This document shows, piece after piece, positions 26,982-34,584 of a stretch of 64,000 bases of DNA. The first letter of the stretch is position 1; each line of letters begins with the position of its first letter. The stretch is from Helcococcus bovis (GTDB lineage: Bacteria > Bacillota > Clostridia > Tissierellales > Peptoniphilaceae), in the NCBI RefSeq assembly GCF_046035435.1, contig NZ_JBFNFH010000003.1. One strand, given 5' to 3'. Under the pieces are notes generated by a model, which saw only the letters and a program-made list of their open reading frames with translations, did not search any database and was not told the origin of the DNA. The position numbers were made by a program, and so were the translations under genes.

Positions 26982-28434
26982 AACATATAATTTTAATAAA
27001 GCTGAAGAAAATCTGGTTTATATAGAAACGATAAAAAATAAGGGAATGATGAAGTTTACAATTTCAGGATTGATTTCAAAATCAATTAGTGAAGGAAAAG
27101 ATAGGATTTATTCAACATTTAAGATGAATGGCTTAAAATTTCCTTATGGTAGGGTAATTACAAATTTATTTCCTGCAGATATAAAAAAACAGGGTACACA
27201 CTACGATTTGCCTATCGCACTATCTATTTTAGCAAATCAAGGATATATTAAGTACCCTGACGATTATCTCGTTTGTGGTGAATTGTCATTAAATGGAGAT
27301 TTAGTTGAAATTGACAATCCAATACGTATAATTAATTTTTGTATTAAAAATGACATAAAAAATGTAATTATTCCCTATGGTAATTATCCTTATTTATCTT
27401 TATATGGGGATATAAATATATACTTGGCGAAAAATATAGCACAAGTAATGGATCATTTTAATGGTAAGAATGATTTAATAGTTAATAAAAATTTTAATAT
27501 TCAAGAAAATAAAATAGAAACATCAATAAATGATATTTTATCTCAAAAGGCTCTAATAAGAGCATTAATAATCTCAATTTCAGGAAATCACAGTATTTTA
27601 ATAAAAGGACCTGTAGGTACAGGTAAAACTTTTTCTATAAAGTCAATTAAATCCTTATTTTCAAAATTAAATTCAAAAGAATCTCTAATTTTATCGGATA
27701 TTTTAACTAGATTTTATAAAAGTAATACATTTACAAGCTATCCGCAAATCATCTATCCTAAAAATAATGTAAGTGTAAATGAGCTATTTGGCAATGAAAG
27801 AAAAATTGGAACATGCACAATGTCAAATTTTGGATTTTTAGTTTTTGATGAACTAAATACATTTAATAAAAATATAATTGATAAACTAAAAAGTTTATTA
27901 GATTTTGATGAAGTAATAAAATTTAATAAAAAGATTTATTATGAATACCCGGTTAAAAGTACTATAATTGCAACAATGAACCCATGTCCATGTGGTAATT
28001 ATGGAACTGAGGAAAAATGTATATGTACTCAAAAAGAAATACAAAACTTTAATAAAAAAATTGATAAGGCTTTATTAGATAGATTTAATATAAAGATAAC
28101 AGTGACTTCAGCTAAAAAAATATCTAATAGTAATTCAGAAAAATATAATATTGAAGATATTAAAAATAGTATTGAAAAGGCAAAAATTAGACAATATCAT
28201 AGATACAATTCAGACATAATTACGAATGGAAGTCTTAACAACTTTCAAATAAAAAAATATATTAATGTTTCAGAAAATATAAATAATTTATTAGAAATGC
28301 TTAAACAAAAATATAATTTATCACAAAGATCTGTTGATAACATATTAAAAGTTGCATGTACAATTGCTGATTATGAAGGAAATCAAGAAATAGAAGAAGA
28401 ATATATATTTGAAGCATTGAATTATATAAAATAA
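26965..28434 (+). CDS. divergent YifB/ComM-type Mg-chelatase-like ATPase
   Basis: A 489-residue protein with the YifB/ComM order: an N-terminal Lon-like domain (LFPADIKKQGTHYDLPIAL), a AAA+ core with Walker A GPVGTGKTFS and Walker B LVFDELNTF, then MNPCPCGNYG with a nearby CICTQ, and a C-terminal helical domain. ComM is a hexameric branch-migration helicase in natural transformation. This copy is divergent: Walker A is GPVGTGKT where GPPGSGKT is usual, and the loop before Walker B lacks the normal glycine/histidine pattern. It overlaps the previous gene by 17 bases. Confidence 0.85.
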   Translation: MNNLIKTYNFNKAEENLVYIETIKNKGMMKFTISGLISKSISEGKDRIYSTFKMNGLKFPYGRVITNLFPADIKKQGTHYDLPIALSILANQGYIKYPDDYLVCGELSLNGDLVEIDNPIRIINFCIKNDIKNVIIPYGNYPYLSLYGDINIYLAKNIAQVMDHFNGKNDLIVNKNFNIQENKIETSINDILSQKALIRALIISISGNHSILIKGPVGTGKTFSIKSIKSLFSKLNSKESLILSDILTRFYKSNTFTSYPQIIYPKNNVSVNELFGNERKIGTCTMSNFGFLVFDELNTFNKNIIDKLKSLLDFDEVIKFNKKIYYEYPVKSTIIATMNPCPCGNYGTEEKCICTQKEIQNFNKKIDKALLDRFNIKITVTSAKKISNSNSEKYNIEDIKNSIEKAKIRQYHRYNSDIITNGSLNNFQIKKYINVSENINNLLEMLKQKYNLSQRSVDNILKVACTIADYEGNQEIEEEYIFEALNYIK

Positions 28435-28505
28435 AATTCCCATTGACGCCACTATTCCTCACTCCTAAAGGAGTTGCGGAGGTGGCTACATGGGAATTTT
28501 ATTTT
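28433..28505 (+). terminator. large composite hairpin after the ComM-like gene
   Basis: AAAATTCCCAT pairs perfectly with ATGGGAATTTT over about 68 bases. Inside, GCCA pairs with TGGC, CCTC with GAGG, and ACTCC with GGAGT around a TAAA loop. The outer stem overlaps the stop codon and is followed by a T-rich stretch. It is probably a long terminator; a small structured RNA is possible. Confidence 0.6.
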
Positions 28506-28661
28506 AAACATTTAAATAGTTAAAATATTTAAATTTCAGAGTTATATTTGAAACGTTTTTAGTTTTTGACAATGTTTTTATGTTTATAAGAAAATTTAAT
28601 TAAAAAATAATTAAATTATTGACAATATATATAATGTCATATGAATGATATGCATAATATT

Positions 28662-29249
28662 ATGTATTTAATGGTGAATTCTGCTATTTATCAGTTATTA
28701 AAGATGCTTACACGAACGAAATATTATCAAATGTATTAAGTGAAAAATTAGAAGTTGACTTTGTTCTTGAAACAGTAGAAAAACAAATTAAGAGTCACGG
28801 AATTGAGATATATTGCAAAAGCAATGATACACAGTGATCAAGGAAGTCACTACACTATCACATCTTTTAGAGAATTATTAAAGAATTATGAACTTAGACA
28901 ATCAATGTCTAGAAGAGGAAATTGTTGGGATAATGCTCCACAAGAAAGTTTTTTTGGACATTTGAAACAAGAATTAGCTTCATATGCAAAGCAGTGGACA
29001 TGTTTTGAAGAAATTAAATCAAGAATTGGTGATAGGATAGATTATTACAACAACGATAGATTTCAAATGCGGCTAGAAAAGCTAACCCAAAAAGAATTCT
29101 ATAAGATAGATAATGATCTATTTTACAGTAAAAAAAGATTTAAGAGCGAAGAAGAAATGTATAAGGAATTTCAAAGATATAGCGTAAGAACAAATAATAT
29201 AGCAAGAAGAGTATTGTCATTTAAGACACCAAACGTTATGCCTTTTTAA
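28662..29249 (+). pseudogene. IS3-family transposase orfB, truncated and frameshifted
   Basis: A first frame reads NGEFCYLSVIKDAYTNEI and on to about 28850. The frame then shifts, and from 28803 a 148-residue frame continues through AMIHSDQGSHYT (second catalytic aspartate), RRGNCWDNAPQESFFGHLK (catalytic glutamate) and a tail ending NVMPF. This is the rve/DDE core of the IS3 group (IS150-like). The N-terminus with the first aspartate, orfA and the left end are missing. Not functional as it stands. Confidence 0.85.
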
Positions 29250-29278
29250 AATATTATTAATGGTTTTCTTGTCACATA

Positions 29279-29311
29279 TGTTTGACGACTCTAGAGTTTG
29301 ACGACTCTAGA
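29279..29311. repeat. 16-bp tandem duplication beside the IS remnant
   Basis: TTTGACGACTCTAGA occurs twice in a row at about 29281-29311, just past the transposase remnant and before the surface-protein promoter. It may mark the old right end of the insertion sequence. Confidence 0.6.
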
Positions 29312-29324
29312 ACAGAAATTTCTA

Positions 29325-29353
29325 TTGACAATATATATATATGCATATATAAT
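29325..29353 (+). promoter_or_regulatory. consensus sigma-A promoter of the surface protein gene
   Basis: TTGACA at 29325-29330 and TATAAT at 29348-29353 with exactly 17 bases between, a perfect match to the consensus. The spacer is an alternating AT tract. The start codon lies 52 bases further, after AAAGGAG. Confidence 0.85.
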
Positions 29354-29405
29354 ATTTGGGAATATATAAATATAACAAAGGAGCAAAGGAGCTAGAAATT
29401 TAAAA

Positions 29406-31319
29406 ATGAGAAAGAAAATTTATGACAAAAATAACGATAATAAAGCTAAATCAAATAAAATTAATAAGGCTGTAGCGTCGCGCCTTATCTGTTGTTTGCT
29501 GGTGGCAAGCACATCAGCTGTTGTACTTGCTGACAGCCAAGCACAAGGAGTATCTAGTGCTTCTATTAGTACCGCACAAGAAAATAGTGGACTAGATCCA
29601 AAGTATCAAAATGTAAAAATACAATATTATAAAAATAAAATATATTTGACCATTGAAGGGTTAGGCTATAATATTAATAGTCTTTCTAATATAAAAGAGC
29701 TAAAATTACTCGTATATGATAAGGAAAATTTACCACAAACAGAAGTGGATTTTGGAACTACTCATAAAAAGACAGTTGAAAAAGAGATAGATAAAAAATA
29801 CGTAACTGCTGAAGGACAGTATAAATTTAAGGTAAAAATAAATGATAGTTCTGTAAATGGTGGTACCCCATTTTATCTAAGTACGCCTGATGGCTTGTTA
29901 AAAGATAGTCTATGGAATGTTACACTTGTAAAAACAAACTCTATCGAAGAAGAAAAGGCTGAAAAAAAACAATCTGGTAGCACTATTCCTGCAAGCCCAG
30001 AAACAGGAGCTAGACCAAGTGCGCCTGCTGTACCATCAGAACCCAACCAAGGTGATAACCTTATGCCACCGGTAAGCCCATCTCCAAGTGGACCACAAGA
30101 AGATCAAAAACAAACAGAAGAAATGCAGTCAGAGTCTGAGAAAATTAAAAAATTCAAACAAGATCATCAAGACATATTGGCGAAAGTAGAAGAATATAAA
30201 AAATCTAAAACTGTTGATAATAAACAGTTACAGGAACTTGATGAACAAAAGTTATCAGAATATGCAGATAAACTAAAAGCCGCTATTGATGCTCACGGTC
30301 AGTTATCTTATGAAGATCAAGGCAAATATGAAATTGACCCTGTTTCTAACTTATATAATGATATTATAAAAGAACAAGAGAAAAGAAAAGAAAATGGAAA
30401 TGGAAATGGCAATAGTGTTCAGCCACCACAACAAGACCCAGGTATGTCTAATCAGAATGTAGCTAAAGACGTTAAGAAAGCTATTAGAGATGAAATAGAA
30501 GAGATTTCTAACAATGTAAATAAATTAATAGAAGAAAAAGCTGATATACTTGGAGAAAAAAGAAAAATTGAATTGATAAAAGAATTGGAAGAAGTAAAAA
30601 TTAAAGTATTACAATCATTGGAAGAAGCAAAATTGGAAGACTTAGATGCTGAATTAAACGAAGATAAAGCTGAAGAAACTAAAGAAAAACTACTAGAAAC
30701 TTTTGGTGACATTGTTGAAAAAATTGATGGTATTGCAGATGCTACAGAAGAATTAGAAAACATAGCTAAAAGAAAAATAGAAGAAATTGAAAATTCTAAC
30801 CAATCTAAAGAAGGTAAAGACGAAGCTAAAAGAAGAGTTAAAGAAGCGTTACAGAAGTCCAAAGAGGAAATAAATAAAGCTCAAACTGAAAGTTCAGTAA
30901 ATGAAGAAAAAGAAAAAGGAAAAAAAGCTATAAATGAAATAGAAATTATTTCTGATAAAAAAGGCGATGCTCTTACTGAAGAAGCAAAACCTGAGTATGA
31001 TATCAACGATGAGGACACTTTGAAAAAAGGACTTCCAACACAAAAAGGCAATGCTCTTACAGAAGATAAAAAGCCAGAGTATGATATCAATGATGAGGAT
31101 ACTTTGAAAAAAGGACTTCCAACACAAAAAGGCGATGCTCTTACAGAAGATAAAAAGCCAGAGTATGACATCAACGATGAGGACACTTTGAAAAAAGGAC
31201 TTTCAACACAAAATCCTCAAACAGGAGAAAGAATCAATGTTGTACAATACACATTTGCAATGATATTATCAGCAATGGCTTTTGTTGTAACTTTATTTAG
31301 AAGAAAAAAAGAAAAATAA
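29406..31319 (+). CDS. repeat-containing NPQTG-anchored surface protein
   Basis: A 637-residue wall-anchored protein. The N-terminus has a long basic lead and a hydrophobic signal core (LICCLLVASTSAVVLADS). Residues 60-175 form a beta-rich domain resembling NEAT-like or adhesin modules, though not assigned. A proline/serine linker (180-240) is followed by charged coiled-coil sequence (245-515), then three 28-residue repeats starting KGDALTE and ending in PTQ or STQ. The end carries NPQTGE, a hydrophobic helix and RRKKEK, a sortase sorting signal with NPQTG in place of LPXTG. It sits beside an IS remnant and has its own promoter and terminator. A host-binding role is inferred. Confidence 0.88.
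   Translation: MRKKIYDKNNDNKAKSNKINKAVASRLICCLLVASTSAVVLADSQAQGVSSASISTAQENSGLDPKYQNVKIQYYKNKIYLTIEGLGYNINSLSNIKELKLLVYDKENLPQTEVDFGTTHKKTVEKEIDKKYVTAEGQYKFKVKINDSSVNGGTPFYLSTPDGLLKDSLWNVTLVKTNSIEEEKAEKKQSGSTIPASPETGARPSAPAVPSEPNQGDNLMPPVSPSPSGPQEDQKQTEEMQSESEKIKKFKQDHQDILAKVEEYKKSKTVDNKQLQELDEQKLSEYADKLKAAIDAHGQLSYEDQGKYEIDPVSNLYNDIIKEQEKRKENGNGNGNSVQPPQQDPGMSNQNVAKDVKKAIRDEIEEISNNVNKLIEEKADILGEKRKIELIKELEEVKIKVLQSLEEAKLEDLDAELNEDKAEETKEKLLETFGDIVEKIDGIADATEELENIAKRKIEEIENSNQSKEGKDEAKRRVKEALQKSKEEINKAQTESSVNEEKEKGKKAINEIEIISDKKGDALTEEAKPEYDINDEDTLKKGLPTQKGNALTEDKKPEYDINDEDTLKKGLPTQKGDALTEDKKPEYDINDEDTLKKGLSTQNPQTGERINVVQYTFAMILSAMAFVVTLFRRKKEK
30960..31211 (+). repeat. three tandem 84-bp coding repeats
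   Basis: Units at 30960-31043, 31044-31127 and 31128-31211, each 28 codons, encode KGDALTE..KPEYDINDEDTL with few differences. The low divergence indicates recent expansion, and copy number could vary by slippage or recombination. Confidence 0.92.
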
Positions 31320-31349
31320 AAGTTAGATAAGAAAAACATATGAGAGAAT

Positions 31350-31393
31350 AAACCACTTTTGGTATAATTTAAATACCAAAGTGGTTTTCTTTA
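31350..31393 (+). terminator. terminator after the surface protein gene
   Basis: AACCACTTTTGGTAT pairs with ATACCAAAGTGGTT (one bulge) around a short AT loop, with TTTTCTTT after it. Confidence 0.88.
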
Positions 31394-31610
31394 TGGTAAA
31401 ATTTATTACAAATCAATTCTATGATAAATAATAATTTTATGGTCAAAAAAAAAAACTTTCAAAGTTTAGATAAAAAGTTTCAGTGTTCAAAGGGAAAGTG
31501 TCATTGTATCAAAGACAGTATGAAACTAGAGAAAACCATATAGAAAATGATACAAATTAACAATTGAGAATATGGCTGTTTCAAGCCTTTTAGAGCGATA
31601 ATTGATTATT

Positions 31611-31636
31611 GGACCACAAAAATGGGTCTTTTTTTA
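31611..31636 (+). terminator. terminator-like hairpin with no obvious gene
   Basis: GACC-A-CA pairs with TGGGTC (one bulged A) and is followed by TTTTTTT. No intact gene lies directly before it, so it may be left over from a deleted gene. Confidence 0.55.
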
Positions 31637-31661
31637 TTGCTCATTTTTTGAAAATTAAATT

Positions 31662-31729
31662 TAATGCACACCCCTTACCAAAAATAGTGGCTATACTATT
31701 TAACGCTTTATTGATAGGGGTGTGCATTA
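31662..31729. repeat. 14-bp inverted repeat with nested stem
   Basis: TAATGCACACCCCT (31662-31675) and AGGGGTGTGCATTA (31716-31729) are perfect reverse complements. Between them AAATAGT and ACTATTT form a second perfect stem. There is no T run on either strand, so it is not a simple terminator. Confidence 0.8.
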
Positions 31730-31783
31730 GAACTTGATTAATATTTTGTTTTAAGCCGTGTGAAATAGGAAAAATATATCCTC

Positions 31784-32125
31784 TTAGTCTTGAGTTTCGT
31801 CACTACCTTTTATTAGATCCTTGTAGGTCAAGCCCCACTTAGTCATCTCATCTAAAATAGGCTTAAGGCTTCGACCTAAATCAGTCAAGCTATATTCGAC
31901 TCGTGGAGGAACTTCAGCATAGACCTTGCGATTGACTAACCCATCATCTTCCATAGAGCGAAGGTTTGATGTCAAAACTTTTTGTGAAATATTTCCTACA
32001 CTTCTTTGTAATTCACCAAATCTTTTTGTCTCATTTAATAATTCACGAATTATTAAAACTTTCCACTTACTGTTGATTAAGGATAAAGTAATCTCAACAG
32101 GACATTCTGGTAATTTATTCTTCAT
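31784..32125 (-). CDS. HxlR-family transcriptional regulator
   Basis: A 113-residue winged-helix regulator of the HxlR type: CPVEITLSLINSKWKVLIIREL at the start (the CPV signature cysteine followed by the SKWK region), then the recognition region NISQKVLTSNLRSMEDDGLV and wing RVEYSLTDLGRSL. These dimeric regulators often sense redox or electrophile stress through the N-terminal cysteine. It is divergent from the NAD(P)-binding gene, its probable target. Codon use is a little richer in G/C than the housekeeping genes, which hints at transfer from another Firmicute. Confidence 0.9.
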   Translation of the reverse strand: MKNKLPECPVEITLSLINSKWKVLIIRELLNETKRFGELQRSVGNISQKVLTSNLRSMEDDGLVNRKVYAEVPPRVEYSLTDLGRSLKPILDEMTKWGLTYKDLIKGSDETQD

Positions 32126-32183
32126 AATAGCTTAATTCTCCAATTCTTACTAAAAGGTACTTACAGCACTTAATTGTACCTAC

Positions 32184-32212
32184 TTGTATTAAGTAACTAA
32201 TAAAATTATAAT
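32184..32212 (+). promoter_or_regulatory. promoter of the NAD(P)-binding gene
   Basis: TTGTAT at 32184-32189 and TATAAT at 32207-32212 with a 17-base spacer. Just upstream GGTAC (32154) and GTACC (32175) form an inverted pair that could be the HxlR operator, placed to control both divergent genes. Confidence 0.65.
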
Positions 32213-32244
32213 AGAGACGTAATAAAAAAACAAGGAGGTATTCT

Positions 32245-32880
32245 ATGAAAATAATGGTATTAGCGTCTAATGGACGTGTAGGAAAGTTATTTGTTGAAGA
32301 AGCGGTTAAAAGAGGCCACCATGTCACAGGTGTGGCTAGACAGGAAAATAAGTCAAAAGCACAAGAATTTATTGAAAAAGACCTTATGAACTTAACCAAA
32401 GAGGATGTTAAAGGTTATGATGTAGTTATAAATGCTTTTGGAGTTTGGGCTGAGGAACAATTACATGAGCATGATAAGGTAACACAAATTATCTGTGATG
32501 CTATTAGTGGGACAGATACTAAACTGTATGTTGTAGGAAGTGCGGGTAGCTTATTTGTAGATGACGAGCTTACACAAGAACTCTGGGAGAGTGAATGGAT
32601 GCCAGATATGTATAAACCACTTGCTTCTAATATGTCAAAAGCTTTCCATAATTTGAAGGAAAGAAATGATTGTAACTGGGTTTACGTTTCACCTGCTTTA
32701 GATTTTAGACCAGATGGAGAAAAGGAAGGGAACTATGCCATAGCAGGCGATCGCTTTACCTTAAATGATAATGAAGAATCCTATATCTCATACATTGATT
32801 ATGCCGTGGCATTGGTAGACATGGTAGAGAGCGATGAGTATAATCAAGAAAGAGTATCCCTTTATGCAAGGGGAAAGTAA
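32245..32880 (+). CDS. NAD(P)-binding (NmrA/atypical SDR-like) protein
   Basis: A 211-residue Rossmann-fold protein. The N-terminal sequence MKIMVLASNGRVGKLFVEEA has the glycine-rich NAD(P)-binding loop in the NxxxGxxG style of atypical short-chain dehydrogenases, with GARQ-like GVARQE for the second strand. It lacks a normal YxxxK catalytic pair, as in NmrA-like and YwnB/YhfK-like proteins. AAGGAGG precedes the start. The divergent HxlR gene probably controls it; a stress-response reductase or sensor role is inferred. Confidence 0.85.
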   Translation: MKIMVLASNGRVGKLFVEEAVKRGHHVTGVARQENKSKAQEFIEKDLMNLTKEDVKGYDVVINAFGVWAEEQLHEHDKVTQIICDAISGTDTKLYVVGSAGSLFVDDELTQELWESEWMPDMYKPLASNMSKAFHNLKERNDCNWVYVSPALDFRPDGEKEGNYAIAGDRFTLNDNEESYISYIDYAVALVDMVESDEYNQERVSLYARGK

Positions 32881-32938
32881 TTAAAGAAGAAAATTTATCC
32901 CTTATTGGATCTCTAAATCAAAATTAAATCTAATTGCA

Positions 32939-32977
32939 ACAAAGCCTGTAACACCATCAAAGTGCTACGGGCTTTTA
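32939..32977 (+). terminator. terminator after the NAD(P)-binding gene
   Basis: AAAGCCTGTA pairs with TACGGGCTTT (one G-U pair) with a small inner stem ACAC/GTG, followed by TTTTAC. Confidence 0.7.
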
Positions 32978-33004
32978 CTACTTTATTTGATTGAGAACCA
33001 AAAC

Positions 33005-33032
33005 AGAGCCTATAAGAAATCTTATAAGCTCT
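33005..33032 (-). terminator. hairpin at the 3' end of the recombinase genes
   Basis: AGAGC-TATAAG and CTTATA-GCTCT pair around a short loop. On the minus strand it is followed by a modest T run (TGTTTTGG). It lies five bases past the stop of the recombinase, near the likely left end of the element. Confidence 0.5.
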
Positions 33033-33036
33033 AGTC

Positions 33037-34584
33037 TTAAATGCCGTTAGCAAATTTAAATTCTAAACTTCCATCTTCTTTTACTATCAGTTTATCTACC
33101 ATCAAGTTCCAAAGGATAGGGTCAAATTCTGTTATAGGATTTAGCTTATTAATTTGTTCTGTGAATAAGTTATATTGAAGTTTCCTAGATTCTTTATCTT
33201 GAATTTTTGCTGATAATTCTTCGTAGCTAGATTTTGCATTATTGAACTTAGTTACTAGTTTTTCATATTTTCTAGCATACTCAATTTGGTCAGAACTCAC
33301 TTTTGAATTTTCTTCAATGAGCTGTTCTATTTTTTCTTTTATCTTATTCATGTTATCAATATGAGTATCATGCTCTTTTTCTAATTCAGAAGTATCAAAG
33401 ATTTCTTCAACTAGTTTTAGGTCTTCTAGGATGTGGCTTTTATTTGATATAAGTTCATTAAGTGATTTTATAAAAGCATTTTTTACATCTTCTTCATAGA
33501 GATGTGGTGTATTGCAAGGATGACCTTTATTGCTGTATTTCTCATTACACCTCCAGATAGTTCTTTTATATTTTGAATTTGAATGCCAGGTCTTAGAGCC
33601 ATAATATGATCCACAAGTTCCACAAACAATTTTTGATGAGAAAATATCTTTTTGAGACCTTGGTCTTCTTTCTAATAAATCTTGCACATAATCCCAGACC
33701 TTAGGCTCTATAATCGGCTCATGGTTCCTTTCAACATAGTATTGAGGGATTTCTCCCTCGTTTTTCTTTTTCTCTTTAGTTAAAAAGTTTACTGTAAAAG
33801 TCTTTTGTAGTAGAGCATCACCTCTGTGCTTTTCATTTGTAAGTATTCTTTTGATTGTACCACTAGCCCAGTTCTTTTTGCCTTGAACGGTAGGTATGCC
33901 TTCTTCAGTTAATTTCTTAGAAATTCCATAAGGGGAGAGACCTTGTAAGAAATATTTATATATCTTTTTTACAATCTTAGCTTCTTCTTTATTTACAACT
34001 AGGTTTCCATCTTCTCCACGATCATAGCCTAGAAAATTTCCAAAGGGGACAGATACCTTTCCATCTGAGAATCTTTTTCTGTGTCCCCAAGTAACGTTTT
34101 CTGAAATGGACCTGGATTCTTCTTGGGCGAGTGATGACATTATTGTTATTAATAACTCCCCCTTAGAATCAAAAGTCCATATATTTTCTTTTTCAAAATA
34201 AACTTCAACACCCGCATCCTTTAATTCCCTGACAGTAGTTAAACTATCCACGGTATTTCTTGCAAATCTTGATACGGATTTTGTAATAATAAGGTCGATT
34301 TTTCCTGAAAGGGCATCCTCAACCATGTTATTAAAGCCCTCACGCCTTTTAGTATTTGTTCCAGAGATACCTTCATCTGTATAGATTCCTACAAACTCCC
34401 AATCGGCTCTTTGCTTAATGTAATTAGTATAATAATCAACCTGTGCCTCATAAGATGTAAACTGTTCATCTGATTCAGTAGATACTCTAGCATAACCTGC
34501 AACTCTTCTTTTACTTACTTGGACTTTAGATTTGGATGAATACTTAGTCTTTGTTGCTGGAATGGTTCTTATCTTCTTTTTCAT
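33037..34584 (-). CDS. large serine recombinase (site-specific integrase) 1
   Basis: A 515-residue large serine recombinase. The catalytic N-terminal domain (residues 28-170) has RVAGYARVSTESDEQ with the nucleophile serine, the DEGISGTNTKRREGF turn and SRFARNT. A Recombinase domain and a zinc-ribbon domain (KIVCGTCGSYYGS, then WRC and a later Cys) follow, then a coiled coil (residues 375-455). Such enzymes integrate and excise phages and conjugative elements without host factors. Its start overlaps the end of the second recombinase by four bases, so the two are probably made together. Confidence 0.93.
   Translation of the reverse strand: MKKKIRTIPATKTKYSSKSKVQVSKRRVAGYARVSTESDEQFTSYEAQVDYYTNYIKQRADWEFVGIYTDEGISGTNTKRREGFNNMVEDALSGKIDLIITKSVSRFARNTVDSLTTVRELKDAGVEVYFEKENIWTFDSKGELLITIMSSLAQEESRSISENVTWGHRKRFSDGKVSVPFGNFLGYDRGEDGNLVVNKEEAKIVKKIYKYFLQGLSPYGISKKLTEEGIPTVQGKKNWASGTIKRILTNEKHRGDALLQKTFTVNFLTKEKKKNEGEIPQYYVERNHEPIIEPKVWDYVQDLLERRPRSQKDIFSSKIVCGTCGSYYGSKTWHSNSKYKRTIWRCNEKYSNKGHPCNTPHLYEEDVKNAFIKSLNELISNKSHILEDLKLVEEIFDTSELEKEHDTHIDNMNKIKEKIEQLIEENSKVSSDQIEYARKYEKLVTKFNNAKSSYEELSAKIQDKESRKLQYNLFTEQINKLNPITEFDPILWNLMVDKLIVKEDGSLEFKFANGI

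Larger units (their letters stand above)
31394..31783. other. 390-base gap with terminator and inverted repeat, no intact gene
   Basis: No start-to-stop frame of weight is seen. Pieces of open frame near 31560-31650 look like a lost gene end. The gap holds a terminator-like hairpin (31611-31636) and a 14-bp inverted repeat (31662-31729). Confidence 0.5.

Noticed and set aside
30452..31186. Long minus-strand frames opposite the surface protein
   Set aside because: They mirror the repetitive glutamate/lysine-rich codons of the real gene, giving serine/phenylalanine-rich shadows without ribosome sites.
30960..31211. 84-bp repeats as a CRISPR array
   Set aside because: They are contiguous in-frame coding repeats with no spacers. 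No CRISPR array or cas gene was seen anywhere in the window.
32095..32112. A further copy of the ATGTCCTGT motif core on the minus strand inside hxlR
   Set aside because: It lacks TACTCA at the 12-base distance and is explained by the codons for the CPV region.
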